From NCBI RefSeq assembly GCF_010726645.1, contig NZ_AP022563.1:1054001-1118000 (forward strand): 64,000 nucleotides of DNA. Direction: 5' to 3'. A program made the position numbers and the translations under genes. Positions 14,742 to 23,734 of the stretch are shown here, piece by piece (the stretch's first letter is position 1; the number at the start of each line of letters is the position of its first letter). The DNA is from Mycolicibacterium duvalii (lineage in GTDB: Bacteria > Actinomycetota > Actinomycetes > Mycobacteriales > Mycobacteriaceae). Under the pieces are notes generated by a model that was given only the letters and a program-made list of their open reading frames with translations, did no database searches and was not told the DNA's origin.

Positions 14742-16348
14742 CGGCGCACCAGTAGCTTGCTGAGCTGGTCGGCGAGATCGGATTTCTTTACCTTGCCCGA
14801 CGCCGTGAACGGCAGATCCTGCTTGGCCGTGATCCAGATGAATTTGGGCACCTTGTACGCAGACAGCCGACCCCGGACCTGCTTGCGCAGTTCGTCACTG
14901 TCGAGTGCGGCGTCCCCGCGGGGCACCACTGCGGCACCGACTACGGTACCGTTGTCGCCATCCTCGACGCCCACCACGTAGGCCTCGAGAACACCATCGC
15001 AATCGCCCAGTGCCAATTCGACTTCCGACGGCGTGACATTCGTGCCTCCACCGGTCTTGATCAGGTCTCCGAGCCGGCCGGTGAACCTGATCCACCCGTC
15101 GTCATACTGCACACCGCAGTCGCCGGTGCGGTAATAGCCGTCGGGGGTGAAGACGTCCTCACGTTCGCGCTTGTACAGGCGCTGCATCAACGAGTAACCG
15201 CGCACCCAGATCTCGCCCTCGGTCCCGACGGGCACCGGCTGCCCGGTGTCGGGATCGACAATGACGTGCTCGAGACCCTCGATCGAGTAGCCACCGGTCT
15301 CGGAGCGTTCGGCAGGCTGCGCGATGTACGGATCGACCCCGATATGGTTACCGCACAACTCGGTCATGCCCAGGGCGTTCGGGCCCTGGGGCCGTCGATC
15401 TACAGGAACCATCGCAGGCATACTGGTTCGTTGAACCGAGGTCAGATCCCGGCTGGCGAACTCGGGATGCTCGGCCAATGTCTTGCCCTGCTGAGGCCAG
15501 CCGAGCGTGATCGTGGCTCGATGTTTCTCGATCAGTGCGAGCGCCTCGGCGGGGTCGAATGCCGGCTGGGTGACGAGTGTCGCCCCGTGGTGGATCACCG
15601 CGAGCAGGCCGGTGATGAGCCCGCCCACCCAGAAGAACGGCATGGCCGTGAACATCACGGAATCCGTGGTGACACCGTAGTGGAAGGTGAGATTGTAGGT
15701 GTGGCGGACCAGCGCCCCCTGGCTGTGCACCGGTGCTTTCGGGTTGCCTGTGCTGCCCGAGGTATAGATGATCATCGCGTCGTCGGCCGGAGTCACGCAG
15801 GATTCGACGACGCCCAGGAAGTCCGCGTCGATTCGCGTTGACCCCTCGTCGCCGATCGAGGTGCTCCACGGACGATCGCATGCTCCCCACACCGCTATGC
15901 TGCGCAGGTAAGGTGCCGACGCCAAGGCGAGCTGTCCCGGATCGCGCTGCTGGGCCAGTCCCGGCAGCGCCTCTTCGAGCAGTCCGATGAAGTCCTGATT
16001 GCGGAACGTCGACCGCGCCAGGATGATCCGGAGGTCGGCATGTCGCGTTGTCCATGCAAGCTCGGCAGCCTTGTAGAAGGTGTTCAGCGGGACCGCGACA
16101 GCGCCGATTCGGGTGGCGGCGAACCAGGCGACCGCCCACTCGATGCTGTTCGGCATCAAGATCCCGACATGGTCTCCCTTGCCTACTCCCGCGGCCAGCA
16201 GGATAGCGGCCAGTCGGGAAGAGCGCTGGTCGAGTTCGGTGTAGCTGAGTTCATCCCCTGCCGCGATCAGGAACGGCCGATCGCCGAAGCGCTCTGCGCT
16301 CGACCGCACCAGAGCTGGGACGGTCGGGGTGATGGACGGAAACGGCAT
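14738..16348 (-). CDS. AMP-forming acyl-CoA ligase
   Basis: This 536-residue ANL-superfamily enzyme has the phosphate loop YTSGSTGNPK (195-204), a MTELCG A5 motif, the hinge YRTGD and a C-terminal ASGKVKK with the catalytic Lys. It activates a carboxylic acid as acyl-AMP and transfers it to CoA. The start ATG 16348 lies 8-13 bp from TACTAT (16357-16362 read on the minus strand), a possible -10, so the message may be nearly leaderless. The GAGAAT dyad at 16371-16386 lies just upstream, between this gene and the CoA-transferase/P450 pair. Confidence 0.92.
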   Translation of the reverse strand: MPFPSITPTVPALVRSSAERFGDRPFLIAAGDELSYTELDQRSSRLAAILLAAGVGKGDHVGILMPNSIEWAVAWFAATRIGAVAVPLNTFYKAAELAWTTRHADLRIILARSTFRNQDFIGLLEEALPGLAQQRDPGQLALASAPYLRSIAVWGACDRPWSTSIGDEGSTRIDADFLGVVESCVTPADDAMIIYTSGSTGNPKAPVHSQGALVRHTYNLTFHYGVTTDSVMFTAMPFFWVGGLITGLLAVIHHGATLVTQPAFDPAEALALIEKHRATITLGWPQQGKTLAEHPEFASRDLTSVQRTSMPAMVPVDRRPQGPNALGMTELCGNHIGVDPYIAQPAERSETGGYSIEGLEHVIVDPDTGQPVPVGTEGEIWVRGYSLMQRLYKREREDVFTPDGYYRTGDCGVQYDDGWIRFTGRLGDLIKTGGGTNVTPSEVELALGDCDGVLEAYVVGVEDGDNGTVVGAAVVPRGDAALDSDELRKQVRGRLSAYKVPKFIWITAKQDLPFTASGKVKKSDLADQLSKLLVRR

Positions 16349-16370
16349 GGGTCCTGATAGTACCGCAGAC

Positions 16371-16386
16371 GAGAATCATGGTTCTC
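16371..16386. promoter_or_regulatory. GAGAAT-N4-GTTCTC inverted repeat
   Basis: A 16-bp 6-4-6 inverted repeat, GAGAAT-CATG-GTTCTC, has one mismatched pair and lies in the gap between the divergent ligase (16348) and CoA-transferase (16480) genes. It is the same motif as at 7199-7214 and 37667-37682. TACACT (16406-16411) could be a -10 for the plus strand. This is a candidate operator serving both directions. Confidence 0.5.
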
Positions 16387-16479
16387 TAATGACGCGAACG
16401 ACCTTTACACTGTTGCCGTGGACTCTGCAGCGAGCGGGGCTCTGGAGCGGCGGCTCGAGCCGCGATCACCATCGATTCA

Positions 16480-17712
16480 TTGGAGGCCGTCATTTCCACA
16501 GACAAAGTGCTCAACGGAGTTCGCGTGCTCGAAGTCGCTGCTTGGACGTTCGTGCCATCGGCGGGCGCCGTGCTCGCCGAATGGGGGGCGGAGGTCGTCA
16601 AAGTCGAACCGCGCGACGGCGGAGATCCGCAACGTGGTCTGGTCACCATGGGCATCGTGGATCAGGGCGGTGATGCAGTCAACTACATGATCGAGATCCC
16701 CAATCGGGGCAAGAAGTCGATTGGCGTCGACTTGAGCACCCCGGGCGGGCAGGAGGTCGTCCGCGAGCTCGCCAAGAGCTGCGACGTGTTCCTGACCAGC
16801 TATTTGCCCCACCGACGCAGCAAGATGGGCATCGACGTCGACGACATCCGCGCGGTCAATCCGAGCGTCGTCTACGTGCGCGGGTCGGGCCACGGTCCGA
16901 AAGGCCCGGATGCGGACAAGGCGGGCTACGACGGGGTGTCCTACTGGGCACGGGGTGGGATTGCGACAGTGCTCACCGAAGAACGGGACGAACTGGTGCG
17001 GTCGCGCCCCGCGTTCGGTGACCTGCTCGGCGGCATGACGATCGCCGGCGGCATCGCGGCAGCTCTGTACAAGAAGGCCACGACAGGGGAGGGCTCGGTG
17101 GTCGACGTGTCGTTGCTCGGCCTGGCGGCCTGGAACCTGAGCCCGGACGTCGCGGTCAGCCAGATCCACGGCGGCGGTGCCATTCCCAAGTACGGGCACG
17201 CCGATGCGCCCAACCCGTTGGTCGGAACGTACCGCACCAAAGATGATCGCTACGTGCAGTTGATGATGCTGCAGTTGGACAAGTTCTACCCCGAGGCGAT
17301 GCGGACGCTCGGTGTCCCCGAACTCATCGACGATCCGCGGTTCGCCGCGCCGGCAGCGCGCTACGAGAACAGGGTGGAATTGATTGCGATCCTCGACGAC
17401 GTGTTCGCACAGCGGACGGTCGCCGAATGGCGCGTCGCCCTGGCGGGGTTGTCGGGTGCCTGGTCGATCGTCCAGACCCCAGGCGAGCTCTGCGAGGATG
17501 CCGCTGTCACCGCAAACGGCTACATCGCCCATACGACCACGACCAACGGCGCGCCGTATGCCCTGCCCACCAACCCGGTGCAGTTCGACGAACAGCCGGT
17601 TGTGCCGCCCGGAGCGCCCGAGCACGGACAACACACCGAAGAAGTGCTGATGGACGCCGGCTTCACCTGGGAAGCGATTGAGCGATACAAGGAATCAGGA
17701 GCCATTCTGTGA
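16480..17712 (+). CDS. family III (CaiB/BaiF) CoA-transferase
   Basis: This protein of about 410 residues has the family III N-terminus LNGVRVLEVAAWTFVPSAG and a candidate catalytic aspartate, Asp181, in FGDLLGGM. It transfers CoA between carboxylates, an alternative to ATP-driven activation. The start is uncertain. TTG 16480 gives the listed protein, but GGAGG at 16482-16486 overlaps it and is ideally spaced for a rare ATT at 16492. The stop overlaps the P450 start as GTGA, so the two are coupled: oxidation and CoA exchange of the same compound is likely. Confidence 0.88.
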   Translation: MEAVISTDKVLNGVRVLEVAAWTFVPSAGAVLAEWGAEVVKVEPRDGGDPQRGLVTMGIVDQGGDAVNYMIEIPNRGKKSIGVDLSTPGGQEVVRELAKSCDVFLTSYLPHRRSKMGIDVDDIRAVNPSVVYVRGSGHGPKGPDADKAGYDGVSYWARGGIATVLTEERDELVRSRPAFGDLLGGMTIAGGIAAALYKKATTGEGSVVDVSLLGLAAWNLSPDVAVSQIHGGGAIPKYGHADAPNPLVGTYRTKDDRYVQLMMLQLDKFYPEAMRTLGVPELIDDPRFAAPAARYENRVELIAILDDVFAQRTVAEWRVALAGLSGAWSIVQTPGELCEDAAVTANGYIAHTTTTNGAPYALPTNPVQFDEQPVVPPGAPEHGQHTEEVLMDAGFTWEAIERYKESGAIL

Positions 17713-18938
17713 GCGTCGGCAACTCTGTGAAGGCCAGCAGCCCGCTGGAGTTCGACCCATTCTCCGAGGAGTTCTTCGCAGGCGCGTACGCGACTTTTCG
17801 GCGGCTGCGCGACGAGCAGCCGGTCTACTACAACGCGAAATGGGACTTCTGGGCACTGTCCCGCTACGAAGACGTTGCTCCTGCCACGAAAGATCATGAA
17901 ACGTTCTCCTCGGCCAAGGGTGCGACCCTTGATGTGGTGAAGGCCCACGACGACGCGATCCCGCCGCCAAAGGTGATCATCTCGATGGACCCGCCTGAGC
18001 ACCAGAAGATGCGCAAGTTGGTGAGTAGTGTCTTCACCCCTCGTGCGATCGCATCCCTCGAGGAGATGGTGCGCGAGAAGATCTACGAGCGCCTGGATGC
18101 GATCGACCCGGCGGCGTTTGACGTAGTCGCCGATTTCTCGGCGCTCTTTCCGAACGAGGTGATCACCACGATGCTGGGGGTGCCGAAGGAAGACCGCCAC
18201 CAGATCCGCGTCTGGTTGGATCTGCTGTTGGAGCGAAATCCCGGTGAGATCGCCGTCCCACGTGAGGGTTTCGAGGCTTCGGTGAACACCGGTATCTATT
18301 ACTACAAGCTGATTCAGCAGCGTCGGGAAAGGCCAGAGGACGACATGATCAGCCGGCTCATCGAGACGGAGGTCGAACGTGACGGTCACGTCGACAAGTT
18401 GACCGACGTCGACATCGCCGGCTTCGCCACGCTTCTCGGCGGAGCGGGTGCGGAGACCGTCACGAAATTGATCGGCAACGCGATGGTGGCGTTCGCCGAT
18501 TTTCCCGACCAATGGCAGAGCTTGCGGAGAGACCGCAGCAAGATACCGGCAGCCATTGAAGAGTTGCTGCGCTATGAAGCGCCATCGCAATACCAGGTGC
18601 GTACCGCGACGCGCGACGTCACACTGCACGGTGTGACGATTCCCAAAGGCAGCGCCGTGCTGTTGTTGACTGCGTCGGCGACTCGCGATGAGCGGATGTT
18701 CCCAGATCCAGATCGGCTCGATATCGACCGCGAACGCAAGATGGGCTTCAACCTGGCTTTTGGCTATGGCGTGCACAGTTGCCTCGGCGCCGCACTCGCG
18801 CGGATGGAGAGTCGGATCGCTTTGAACGCCCTATTGGACCTCCTGCCCGAGTATCAGGTGGACCGCACCGGCTTGAAGCGGGTGGCGATGTCGAACGTGG
18901 CGGGGTACTCCAACGTTCCGGTTCGTCGGGCGAGCTAG
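17709..18938 (+). CDS. cytochrome P450 (AGAET subgroup)
   Basis: This 409-residue P450 has an unusual I-helix motif AGAET (246-250) in LLGGAGAETVTKL, the ExxR Glu285-Arg288 and the heme loop FGYGVHSCLG with Cys358. It is clearly paralogous to the P450 at 49206-50432: both begin with FDPFS, share DFWALSRYEDVAPA and the same LLGGAGAETVTKL. They probably belong to one CYP family acting on related substrates. It is translationally coupled to the CoA-transferase and ends in a CTAG overlap with the convergent gene. Confidence 0.93.
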   Translation: MSVGNSVKASSPLEFDPFSEEFFAGAYATFRRLRDEQPVYYNAKWDFWALSRYEDVAPATKDHETFSSAKGATLDVVKAHDDAIPPPKVIISMDPPEHQKMRKLVSSVFTPRAIASLEEMVREKIYERLDAIDPAAFDVVADFSALFPNEVITTMLGVPKEDRHQIRVWLDLLLERNPGEIAVPREGFEASVNTGIYYYKLIQQRRERPEDDMISRLIETEVERDGHVDKLTDVDIAGFATLLGGAGAETVTKLIGNAMVAFADFPDQWQSLRRDRSKIPAAIEELLRYEAPSQYQVRTATRDVTLHGVTIPKGSAVLLLTASATRDERMFPDPDRLDIDRERKMGFNLAFGYGVHSCLGAALARMESRIALNALLDLLPEYQVDRTGLKRVAMSNVAGYSNVPVRRAS

Positions 18939-19501
18939 GGGGACGCGACTCTCGCACCGGCGAGAGCGAATCCGGTCGTGCCGCTGTTGAACTCCTCGGT
19001 GGCACCGGCGTCGGGGGGCAAGCCTGCCGCCGCCATCGCGTGAGACTTGAACGCCACTGCCGCATGACTGAGCCGGTGCTCAACCCGCACGGCGCCTTGT
19101 CCGAGGTCACGCGGCCACCGCCCACCCCACATGGCGACTTCCGTGCCGATGTTGTTAGCGGCTTGGTGGAACAGGTCGCGGACCGCGGCATCCTGTCTGT
19201 GCAGCTTTCCGGACACTACGAGGGCATCCGGCCACTCTTCTCTGGCCTCCGCTGCGTCTGCGAACGTGCCTACGGGCACGCCGAGTATCCGGAAAGCGGT
19301 GTCATCAGCCGGCAGCGCTGTGCGAACATCGACGATCCACCCTGCGCCTGCCCGGTCGAACAACAATCCGCCCGCCGCCTGGACGGCATCGGCCCCGTCG
19401 TTGGCGAGCACCACCATGGTGTAACGGCACGCTCGAGCTGGAGGCGCAGCGCTCTCCGGGAACGTCTGGAACCCGCTCACGGGCTTGCTCAGCGGACTCA
19501 C
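18935..19501 (-). CDS. hypothetical protein, unknown
   Basis: I do not recognise this 188-residue protein. It has an alternating alpha/beta look, with a hydrophobic strand YTMVVLANDGADAV near residues 27-40 and VPVGTFADAAEA further on. No membrane segment or metal motif is seen. It may be an NAD(P)- or flavin-related fold, but nothing is diagnostic. The start is GTG 19501. It is convergent with the P450 and divergent from the ligase at 19684. Although the opposite strand is also open for much of this stretch, its position between well-defined genes supports the call. Confidence 0.6.
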   Translation of the reverse strand: MSPLSKPVSGFQTFPESAAPPARACRYTMVVLANDGADAVQAAGGLLFDRAGAGWIVDVRTALPADDTAFRILGVPVGTFADAAEAREEWPDALVVSGKLHRQDAAVRDLFHQAANNIGTEVAMWGGRWPRDLGQGAVRVEHRLSHAAVAFKSHAMAAAGLPPDAGATEEFNSGTTGFALAGARVASP

Positions 19502-19591
19502 GGCGCAGGGCGTTCGTAGTCTGCGGAATCGACCTCACCTTGCACGGTCCGCCCATTTCGGTGTCTGGGGTTCGATTGGCACGTGCGATAT

Positions 19592-19630
19592 GAGAATATG
19601 GTGTCAATGATCGCTTCCAATTCTGAGAAT
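19592..19630. promoter_or_regulatory. two GAGAAT half-sites upstream of ligase
   Basis: The gap 19502-19683 carries GAGAAT at 19592-19597 and 19625-19630. The second copy sits in ATTCT-G-AGAAT, a perfect 5-1-5 palindrome (19620-19630). TATGGT at 19597-19602 fits a weak -10 for the downstream ligase. These match the half-sites in other promoter regions of the window, but no clean 6-4-6 dyad is present here. Confidence 0.4.
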
Positions 19631-19683
19631 GTCCATAACCGCAGGCTGTGGCACGTCGCGGCGCCGCCGGGAGTGGGTTCGCG

Positions 19684-21180
19684 ATGAGCCTCTCGCTGCT
19701 GCTGGAGATGGCTACCTCGGCTGACCCGAACCGTACGGCGGTGGTGTCCGACGATCTACGGCTCACCACGGGGGAGCTGAACGCGCTCGCTGACGGTGGT
19801 GCAGGCGTGGTGTCGGCCGCGGGTGCACAAACCGTCGTCTACGTCGGCGCGGGTGGCGCAATGCTGCCGTTGCTGATTTTCAGCGCCGCTCGCGCGGCGT
19901 TACCGTTCTGTCCGTTGAACTACCGCCTGAGCGCCGCCGGTCTGCGCGAGTTGGTCGGCCGGCTAACGGAACCGGTCATCGTCGCCGACCGTGAATACGT
20001 CGACATTCTTGCCGGGGCCGGTCGGCGGATCATCGAATCCACTGAGTTCCTGGCTGCTGCGGGCAATACGGCTGCGACCACCGCGTTTGCCGACCCCGAC
20101 GGGGTCGGGGTCATCCTCTTCACCTCGGGAACCAGTGCGCAGCCCAAAGCCGTGGAACTCACGCACACCAACCTGACCAGCTATGTCATGGGCACCGTGG
20201 ATTTCGGAGCAGCCGAACCGGACGATGCCGCACTGGTATGCGTGCCGCCCTATCACATCGCCGGTGTGGGTGCGGCACTGTCGAACCTCTACGCCGGGCG
20301 TAAGACGGTGTATCTGCGGCACTTCGACCCATGCGAATGGGTCAGGTTGGTGGCCGAGGAGGGCATCACCACCGCAACCGTGGTTCCGACGATGCTCGAC
20401 CGCATCATCACCGAGTTGGAACGGGAACCGATTGCACTGCCGACGCTGAAGAACCTCGCATACGGCGGATCCAAAGTTCCCTTGCCCTTGGTTCGCAAGA
20501 CGATCGACTTGTTGCCGGGGGTCGGACTCGTCAACGCCTACGGGCTGACCGAAACGAGCTCGACGATCTCGGTGCTGACACCGGAGGACCACGTGACGGC
20601 CTTCGAGGCGTCGGACCCGCACATCGCCCGACGCCTGGGTTCAGTCGGCCGGGCGGTACCCGGCGTCGAGATCGAGATCCGAGGGGCTGACGGCCACGTT
20701 CTCGGACCCGACGAGGTTGGCGAGCTCTTCGTTCGGGGAGAACAGGTTTCAGGACGTTACACCGGCATAGGTTCGGTTCTCGACCCCGACGGCTGGTTCG
20801 CCACCCGCGATACCGCAAGCGTCGACACGCACGGCTACCTCTACATCGGTGGCCGTAGCGACGACACCATCATCCGCGGAGGTGAGAACATCGCTCCTGC
20901 AGAAATCGAGGATGTGCTCGTCGAACACGGCGCCGTGCACCAAGTGGCAGTGGTCGGCCTCGAGGATGCCGAATGGGGGCAACTCCTCGTTGCTGTAGTG
21001 GTCCCCGAGGTAGGCTCCTCGCCCGACGGCGAGGAACTCCGACAGTACGTGCGGGCCCGGCTGCGTGGTTCGCGTACGCCCGACCGGGTCGTGTTCGTCA
21101 GCGGCCTACCCACCACGCCGACCGGAAAAATCCTCCGCCGGGTGATCGTCGAACAGCTCGAGCTGACACCGGCCGAGTAG
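19684..21180 (+). CDS. AMP-forming acyl-CoA ligase
   Basis: This 498-residue ANL ligase has the phosphate loop LFTSGTSAQPK, the A5 motif AYGLTETSS, the hinge region GWFATRD (with the hinge aspartate) and PTGKILRR with the C-terminal catalytic Lys. I chose ATG 19684, which follows GGGAGTGGG and starts the conserved fold; the open frame extends 12 codons further up. It is followed 26 bp downstream by a 99-residue partner gene. It activates a carboxylate; the chain or ring preference is not visible. Confidence 0.91.
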   Translation: MSLSLLLEMATSADPNRTAVVSDDLRLTTGELNALADGGAGVVSAAGAQTVVYVGAGGAMLPLLIFSAARAALPFCPLNYRLSAAGLRELVGRLTEPVIVADREYVDILAGAGRRIIESTEFLAAAGNTAATTAFADPDGVGVILFTSGTSAQPKAVELTHTNLTSYVMGTVDFGAAEPDDAALVCVPPYHIAGVGAALSNLYAGRKTVYLRHFDPCEWVRLVAEEGITTATVVPTMLDRIITELEREPIALPTLKNLAYGGSKVPLPLVRKTIDLLPGVGLVNAYGLTETSSTISVLTPEDHVTAFEASDPHIARRLGSVGRAVPGVEIEIRGADGHVLGPDEVGELFVRGEQVSGRYTGIGSVLDPDGWFATRDTASVDTHGYLYIGGRSDDTIIRGGENIAPAEIEDVLVEHGAVHQVAVVGLEDAEWGQLLVAVVVPEVGSSPDGEELRQYVRARLRGSRTPDRVVFVSGLPTTPTGKILRRVIVEQLELTPAE

Positions 21181-21206
21181 TCACAAGCGAGAAAGGGCGT
21201 ACGGCA

Positions 21207-21506
21207 ATGAAATCGGGTTCACGACTCAAGAGTCAGGTGTGCGACACCCAGGTGATCGTCGTGAAGGCCGCAGACAGCCTGGCGGATCTGCGATGCGGCG
21301 GTGCCGCCATGGTGGCGCTGGACGCAGACGCAGACCCCGCGCTGGTCCTGGATCCGGCGTTGAGCGGCGGGGCAGCGATGGGCAAGAGGTACATCGACGA
21401 TGCCGGCTCTGAAGTCCTGGTCACCAGGGCCGGGGTGGGCACACTGACAGTCGGCGCCACGCCGTTGACCCTCAAAGAGGCCAAGCCGCTGCCGGCAAGC
21501 GACTAA
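21207..21506 (+). CDS. conserved small protein, 99 aa, ligase-associated
   Basis: This 99-residue protein starts at ATG 21207, preceded by GAAAGGG (21191-21197). Its N-terminus KSGSRLKSQVCDTQVIVVKA and a LRCGGAAM segment look like a conserved actinobacterial family of unknown function that I have the impression is often encoded next to acyl-CoA ligases. The two Cys residues (about 12 and 30) could bind a metal. No catalytic motif is known to me. It ends in a CTAA overlap with the convergent TetR gene. Confidence 0.75.
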   Translation: MKSGSRLKSQVCDTQVIVVKAADSLADLRCGGAAMVALDADADPALVLDPALSGGAAMGKRYIDDAGSEVLVTRAGVGTLTVGATPLTLKEAKPLPASD

Positions 21507-22105
21507 CGGCGGCCAGGCCGGCGGTCGCCGAAGCCGGCGATGACGTACTGGCGTACGAACTCGGCGACAGCATCGTCGTCGTGGGCGTCGAAATAGGGTG
21601 ACGGAGTGGTGAACAGCGAGAACAACATCCGGGAAAACCACTCCGTTGCCGTCGGCACGTCCAAGTCGCTGCGCACCTCACCTGTGACGCGCGCAGCGGC
21701 AACATAGGGCGCCAGGAACTCGGCGCACTCACGCAGCAGTGCGGCCGCATTCTTGGTGAGCATGAGGTTCACTTCTTCTGGATCGAAGTACACCTCGGGT
21801 TCGACGACCCGGCGAGCCTGCGCGACGAACACCGCCGCCCGCACCAGCCTGTCTTCGAGCGTACTACCGCCATAGCGATCGATGGCTGTAGCCATGTTGC
21901 GATAGAAACGCTGAGACGCCGCCTCGGCACACGCCTCGACAATCGTCTCTTTGTCTTTGAAGTAGTCGTAGAACGTGCTCCGGGAGACGTCGGCAGTTCG
22001 GGCGATGTCGACGATGGTGGTCTTGGCGAGACCGCGTGTTCGAAAGCAGGCAAAGGCCGCCGAGATGATCATCTCCCGGGTGTCGGCGGCGGTGGCTTGC
22101 GTCAT
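21503..22105 (-). CDS. TetR-family transcriptional regulator
   Basis: This 200-residue protein has an N-terminal TetR helix-turn-helix (about residues 29-50, TTIVDIARTADVSRSTFYDYF) followed by a variable helical ligand-binding domain. I chose ATG 22105 since it directly precedes the HTH region. It is the distal gene of the igr-like operon, 10 bp after the thiolase, so it is probably co-transcribed and may repress the operon until a CoA-ester inducer binds. It is the best candidate in the window for binding the shared GAGAAT dyads, but no direct evidence links them. Confidence 0.92.
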   Translation of the reverse strand: MTQATAADTREMIISAAFACFRTRGLAKTTIVDIARTADVSRSTFYDYFKDKETIVEACAEAASQRFYRNMATAIDRYGGSTLEDRLVRAAVFVAQARRVVEPEVYFDPEEVNLMLTKNAAALLRECAEFLAPYVAAARVTGEVRSDLDVPTATEWFSRMLFSLFTTPSPYFDAHDDDAVAEFVRQYVIAGFGDRRPGRR

Positions 22106-22115
22106 GCGGGAGAGG

Positions 22116-23285
22116 TTAGCGGACTGGCGCCAGGATGAGCCCGCTGGTGGGCACGCCGGTTCCCGACGTGACCAGCACATGTTCCACGTTGTCCACCTGG
22201 TTGTAGGAGGTACCCCGTACCTGCCGGACGCCCTCGGTGATGCCGTTCATGCCGTGGATGTATGCCTCGCCGAGCAGTCCGCCGTTCGTATTGATCGGCA
22301 TCCGTCCGCCGATGGACAACTCGTCGACGTCGACGAAATCTTTGGCCTCACCGCGCCCGCAGAAGCCGAGCTCCTCGAGCTGGGTGAATACGAAGGGGGT
22401 GAAGTGGTCGTAGAGAAACGCCGTGGAGATGTCCTCGGGTTTCAGACCCGAATCCCGCCAGAGTTTGCTGCCGACCACACCCATTTCCGGCAGCCCCGTG
22501 ATGTCCTCGCGGTAGTAGCTCGTCATCACCTCTCCGTCGAAGGCCGCGCCCTGCGCCGCTGCGGTGATCACCGCAGGCGGGTGAGGCAGATCGCGTGCTC
22601 GTTCGACGCTCGTGACCACCATCGCAACGCCGCCGTCGCTCTCCTGGCAGCAGTCCAGCAGGCGGACCACCGGCTCGACGATCCAGCGGGACTGCTGATG
22701 GTCGTCGATCGTGATCGGCTTGCCGTAGAACCAGGCGTCGGGATTCTTCGCGGCGTGCTTGCGGTCGATCACCGAGATCTTGCCGAAGTCGGCGTTGGTG
22801 ACGCCGTAGGTGGACATGTATCGCTGGGCGTGCAGGGAGACCCACGCCGCCGGAGTCATGAAACCGAACGGGGCGTAGGGCGCCATCCACAGCGGCGTGA
22901 CGCCAGGCTGCCGCCCGGCGCCGCCGAATCGGAAACCGGACCGCTCGTTGAAGGCCCGGTAACAGACAACGGCTTCCGCGGCCCCGGTGGCGACGGCCAT
23001 GGCCGCCTGCATGACAGTGCCCGCGGCGGCGCCACCGCCGTGCGGCACCCGGGTGAAGAATGACAGGTTGCCGATGCCGACGTTACGGGCGACCTCGATC
23101 TCTTCGTTCTCGTCGACCGAAAAGGTCACCATGCCGTCGATGTCGCCGGGACGCAGGCCCGCGTCGTCGATGGCGGCCTTCACTGCTTCACAGGCCAGCT
23201 GCATCTCGGTCCGGCCCGATTCTTTCGAGAACTCGGTCTGGCCGATGCCGACCAGCGCGGCCCGCCCGCCGATGCCGTCGCTCAC
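22116..23285 (-). CDS. thiolase-fold lipid-transfer protein, Ltp-type retro-aldolase
   Basis: This 389-residue thiolase-superfamily protein has YRAFNERSG (about residues 109-117), NGGLLGEAYIHG near 337 and VTSGTGVPTSG at the end. These are typical of Ltp-type enzymes that cleave steroid side-chain beta-hydroxyacyl-CoA by retro-aldol chemistry. Such enzymes work as a complex with a DUF35 protein, and one is encoded at 24856-25269. The GTG at 23285 overlaps the hydratase stop as GTGA. It should catalyse the carbon-carbon cleavage step of this operon. Confidence 0.88.
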   Translation of the reverse strand: MSDGIGGRAALVGIGQTEFSKESGRTEMQLACEAVKAAIDDAGLRPGDIDGMVTFSVDENEEIEVARNVGIGNLSFFTRVPHGGGAAAGTVMQAAMAVATGAAEAVVCYRAFNERSGFRFGGAGRQPGVTPLWMAPYAPFGFMTPAAWVSLHAQRYMSTYGVTNADFGKISVIDRKHAAKNPDAWFYGKPITIDDHQQSRWIVEPVVRLLDCCQESDGGVAMVVTSVERARDLPHPPAVITAAAQGAAFDGEVMTSYYREDITGLPEMGVVGSKLWRDSGLKPEDISTAFLYDHFTPFVFTQLEELGFCGRGEAKDFVDVDELSIGGRMPINTNGGLLGEAYIHGMNGITEGVRQVRGTSYNQVDNVEHVLVTSGTGVPTSGLILAPVR

Positions 23286-23734
23286 TCTTCGACCCCGTTC
23301 AGCAGGCTGAGGATCGCAGTACCGGTGACGTGATCGCCGAGCTTGTTGCTCCCCTTCAGAGTCACCTCGACGAGGCCCTCGTCGCCCGAGACCGACTTAC
23401 CGCTCACGCTCCCGGTGAAGTGCAGCGGGTCGTTGGGGAACGCGGGTACGCCAAGGCGAATCGACAGCTTCTTCACCATCGCCTCGGGCCCGGCCCAGTC
23501 GTGCAGGAACTTCACGCACAGCCCGTTCGTGGTGAGGATGTTGAGAAAGATGTCCGGTGAACCTTGGCCGGTCGCGAAGTCGCGATCGTGGTGCACCGGC
23601 ATGTAGTCCCTCGATGCGATAGCCCCGGCGACGATCAACGTGGTGGTGACGGGGACGTCCATCGGCGTGATTTCGTCACCGACGTTGACGTCGTTGTACG
23701 CCAGTGTTGTCGTTCGCGTTGTGGTGGAGGTCAT
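23282..23734 (-). CDS. MaoC-like enoyl-CoA hydratase subunit (ChsH1-like)
   Basis: This 150-residue single hotdog domain has the segment ASRDYMPVHHDRDFA (about residues 40-54), similar to the hydratase motif of ChsH1, the catalytic partner of ChsH2 in steroid side-chain hydration. I chose ATG 23734 from its ATGA overlap with the acyl-CoA dehydrogenase. The predicted partner is the larger FAS1-dehydratase-like protein at 25271-25819. Its thiolase neighbour overlaps its end, consistent with hydration followed by retro-aldol cleavage. Confidence 0.87.
   Translation of the reverse strand: MTSTTTRTTTLAYNDVNVGDEITPMDVPVTTTLIVAGAIASRDYMPVHHDRDFATGQGSPDIFLNILTTNGLCVKFLHDWAGPEAMVKKLSIRLGVPAFPNDPLHFTGSVSGKSVSGDEGLVEVTLKGSNKLGDHVTGTAILSLLNGVEE

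Noticed and set aside
16418..16690. Leaderless 90-codon gene before the CoA-transferase
   Set aside because: The GTG at 16418 is well placed after TACACT, but the frame overlaps the conserved start of the CoA-transferase and encodes no known motif.
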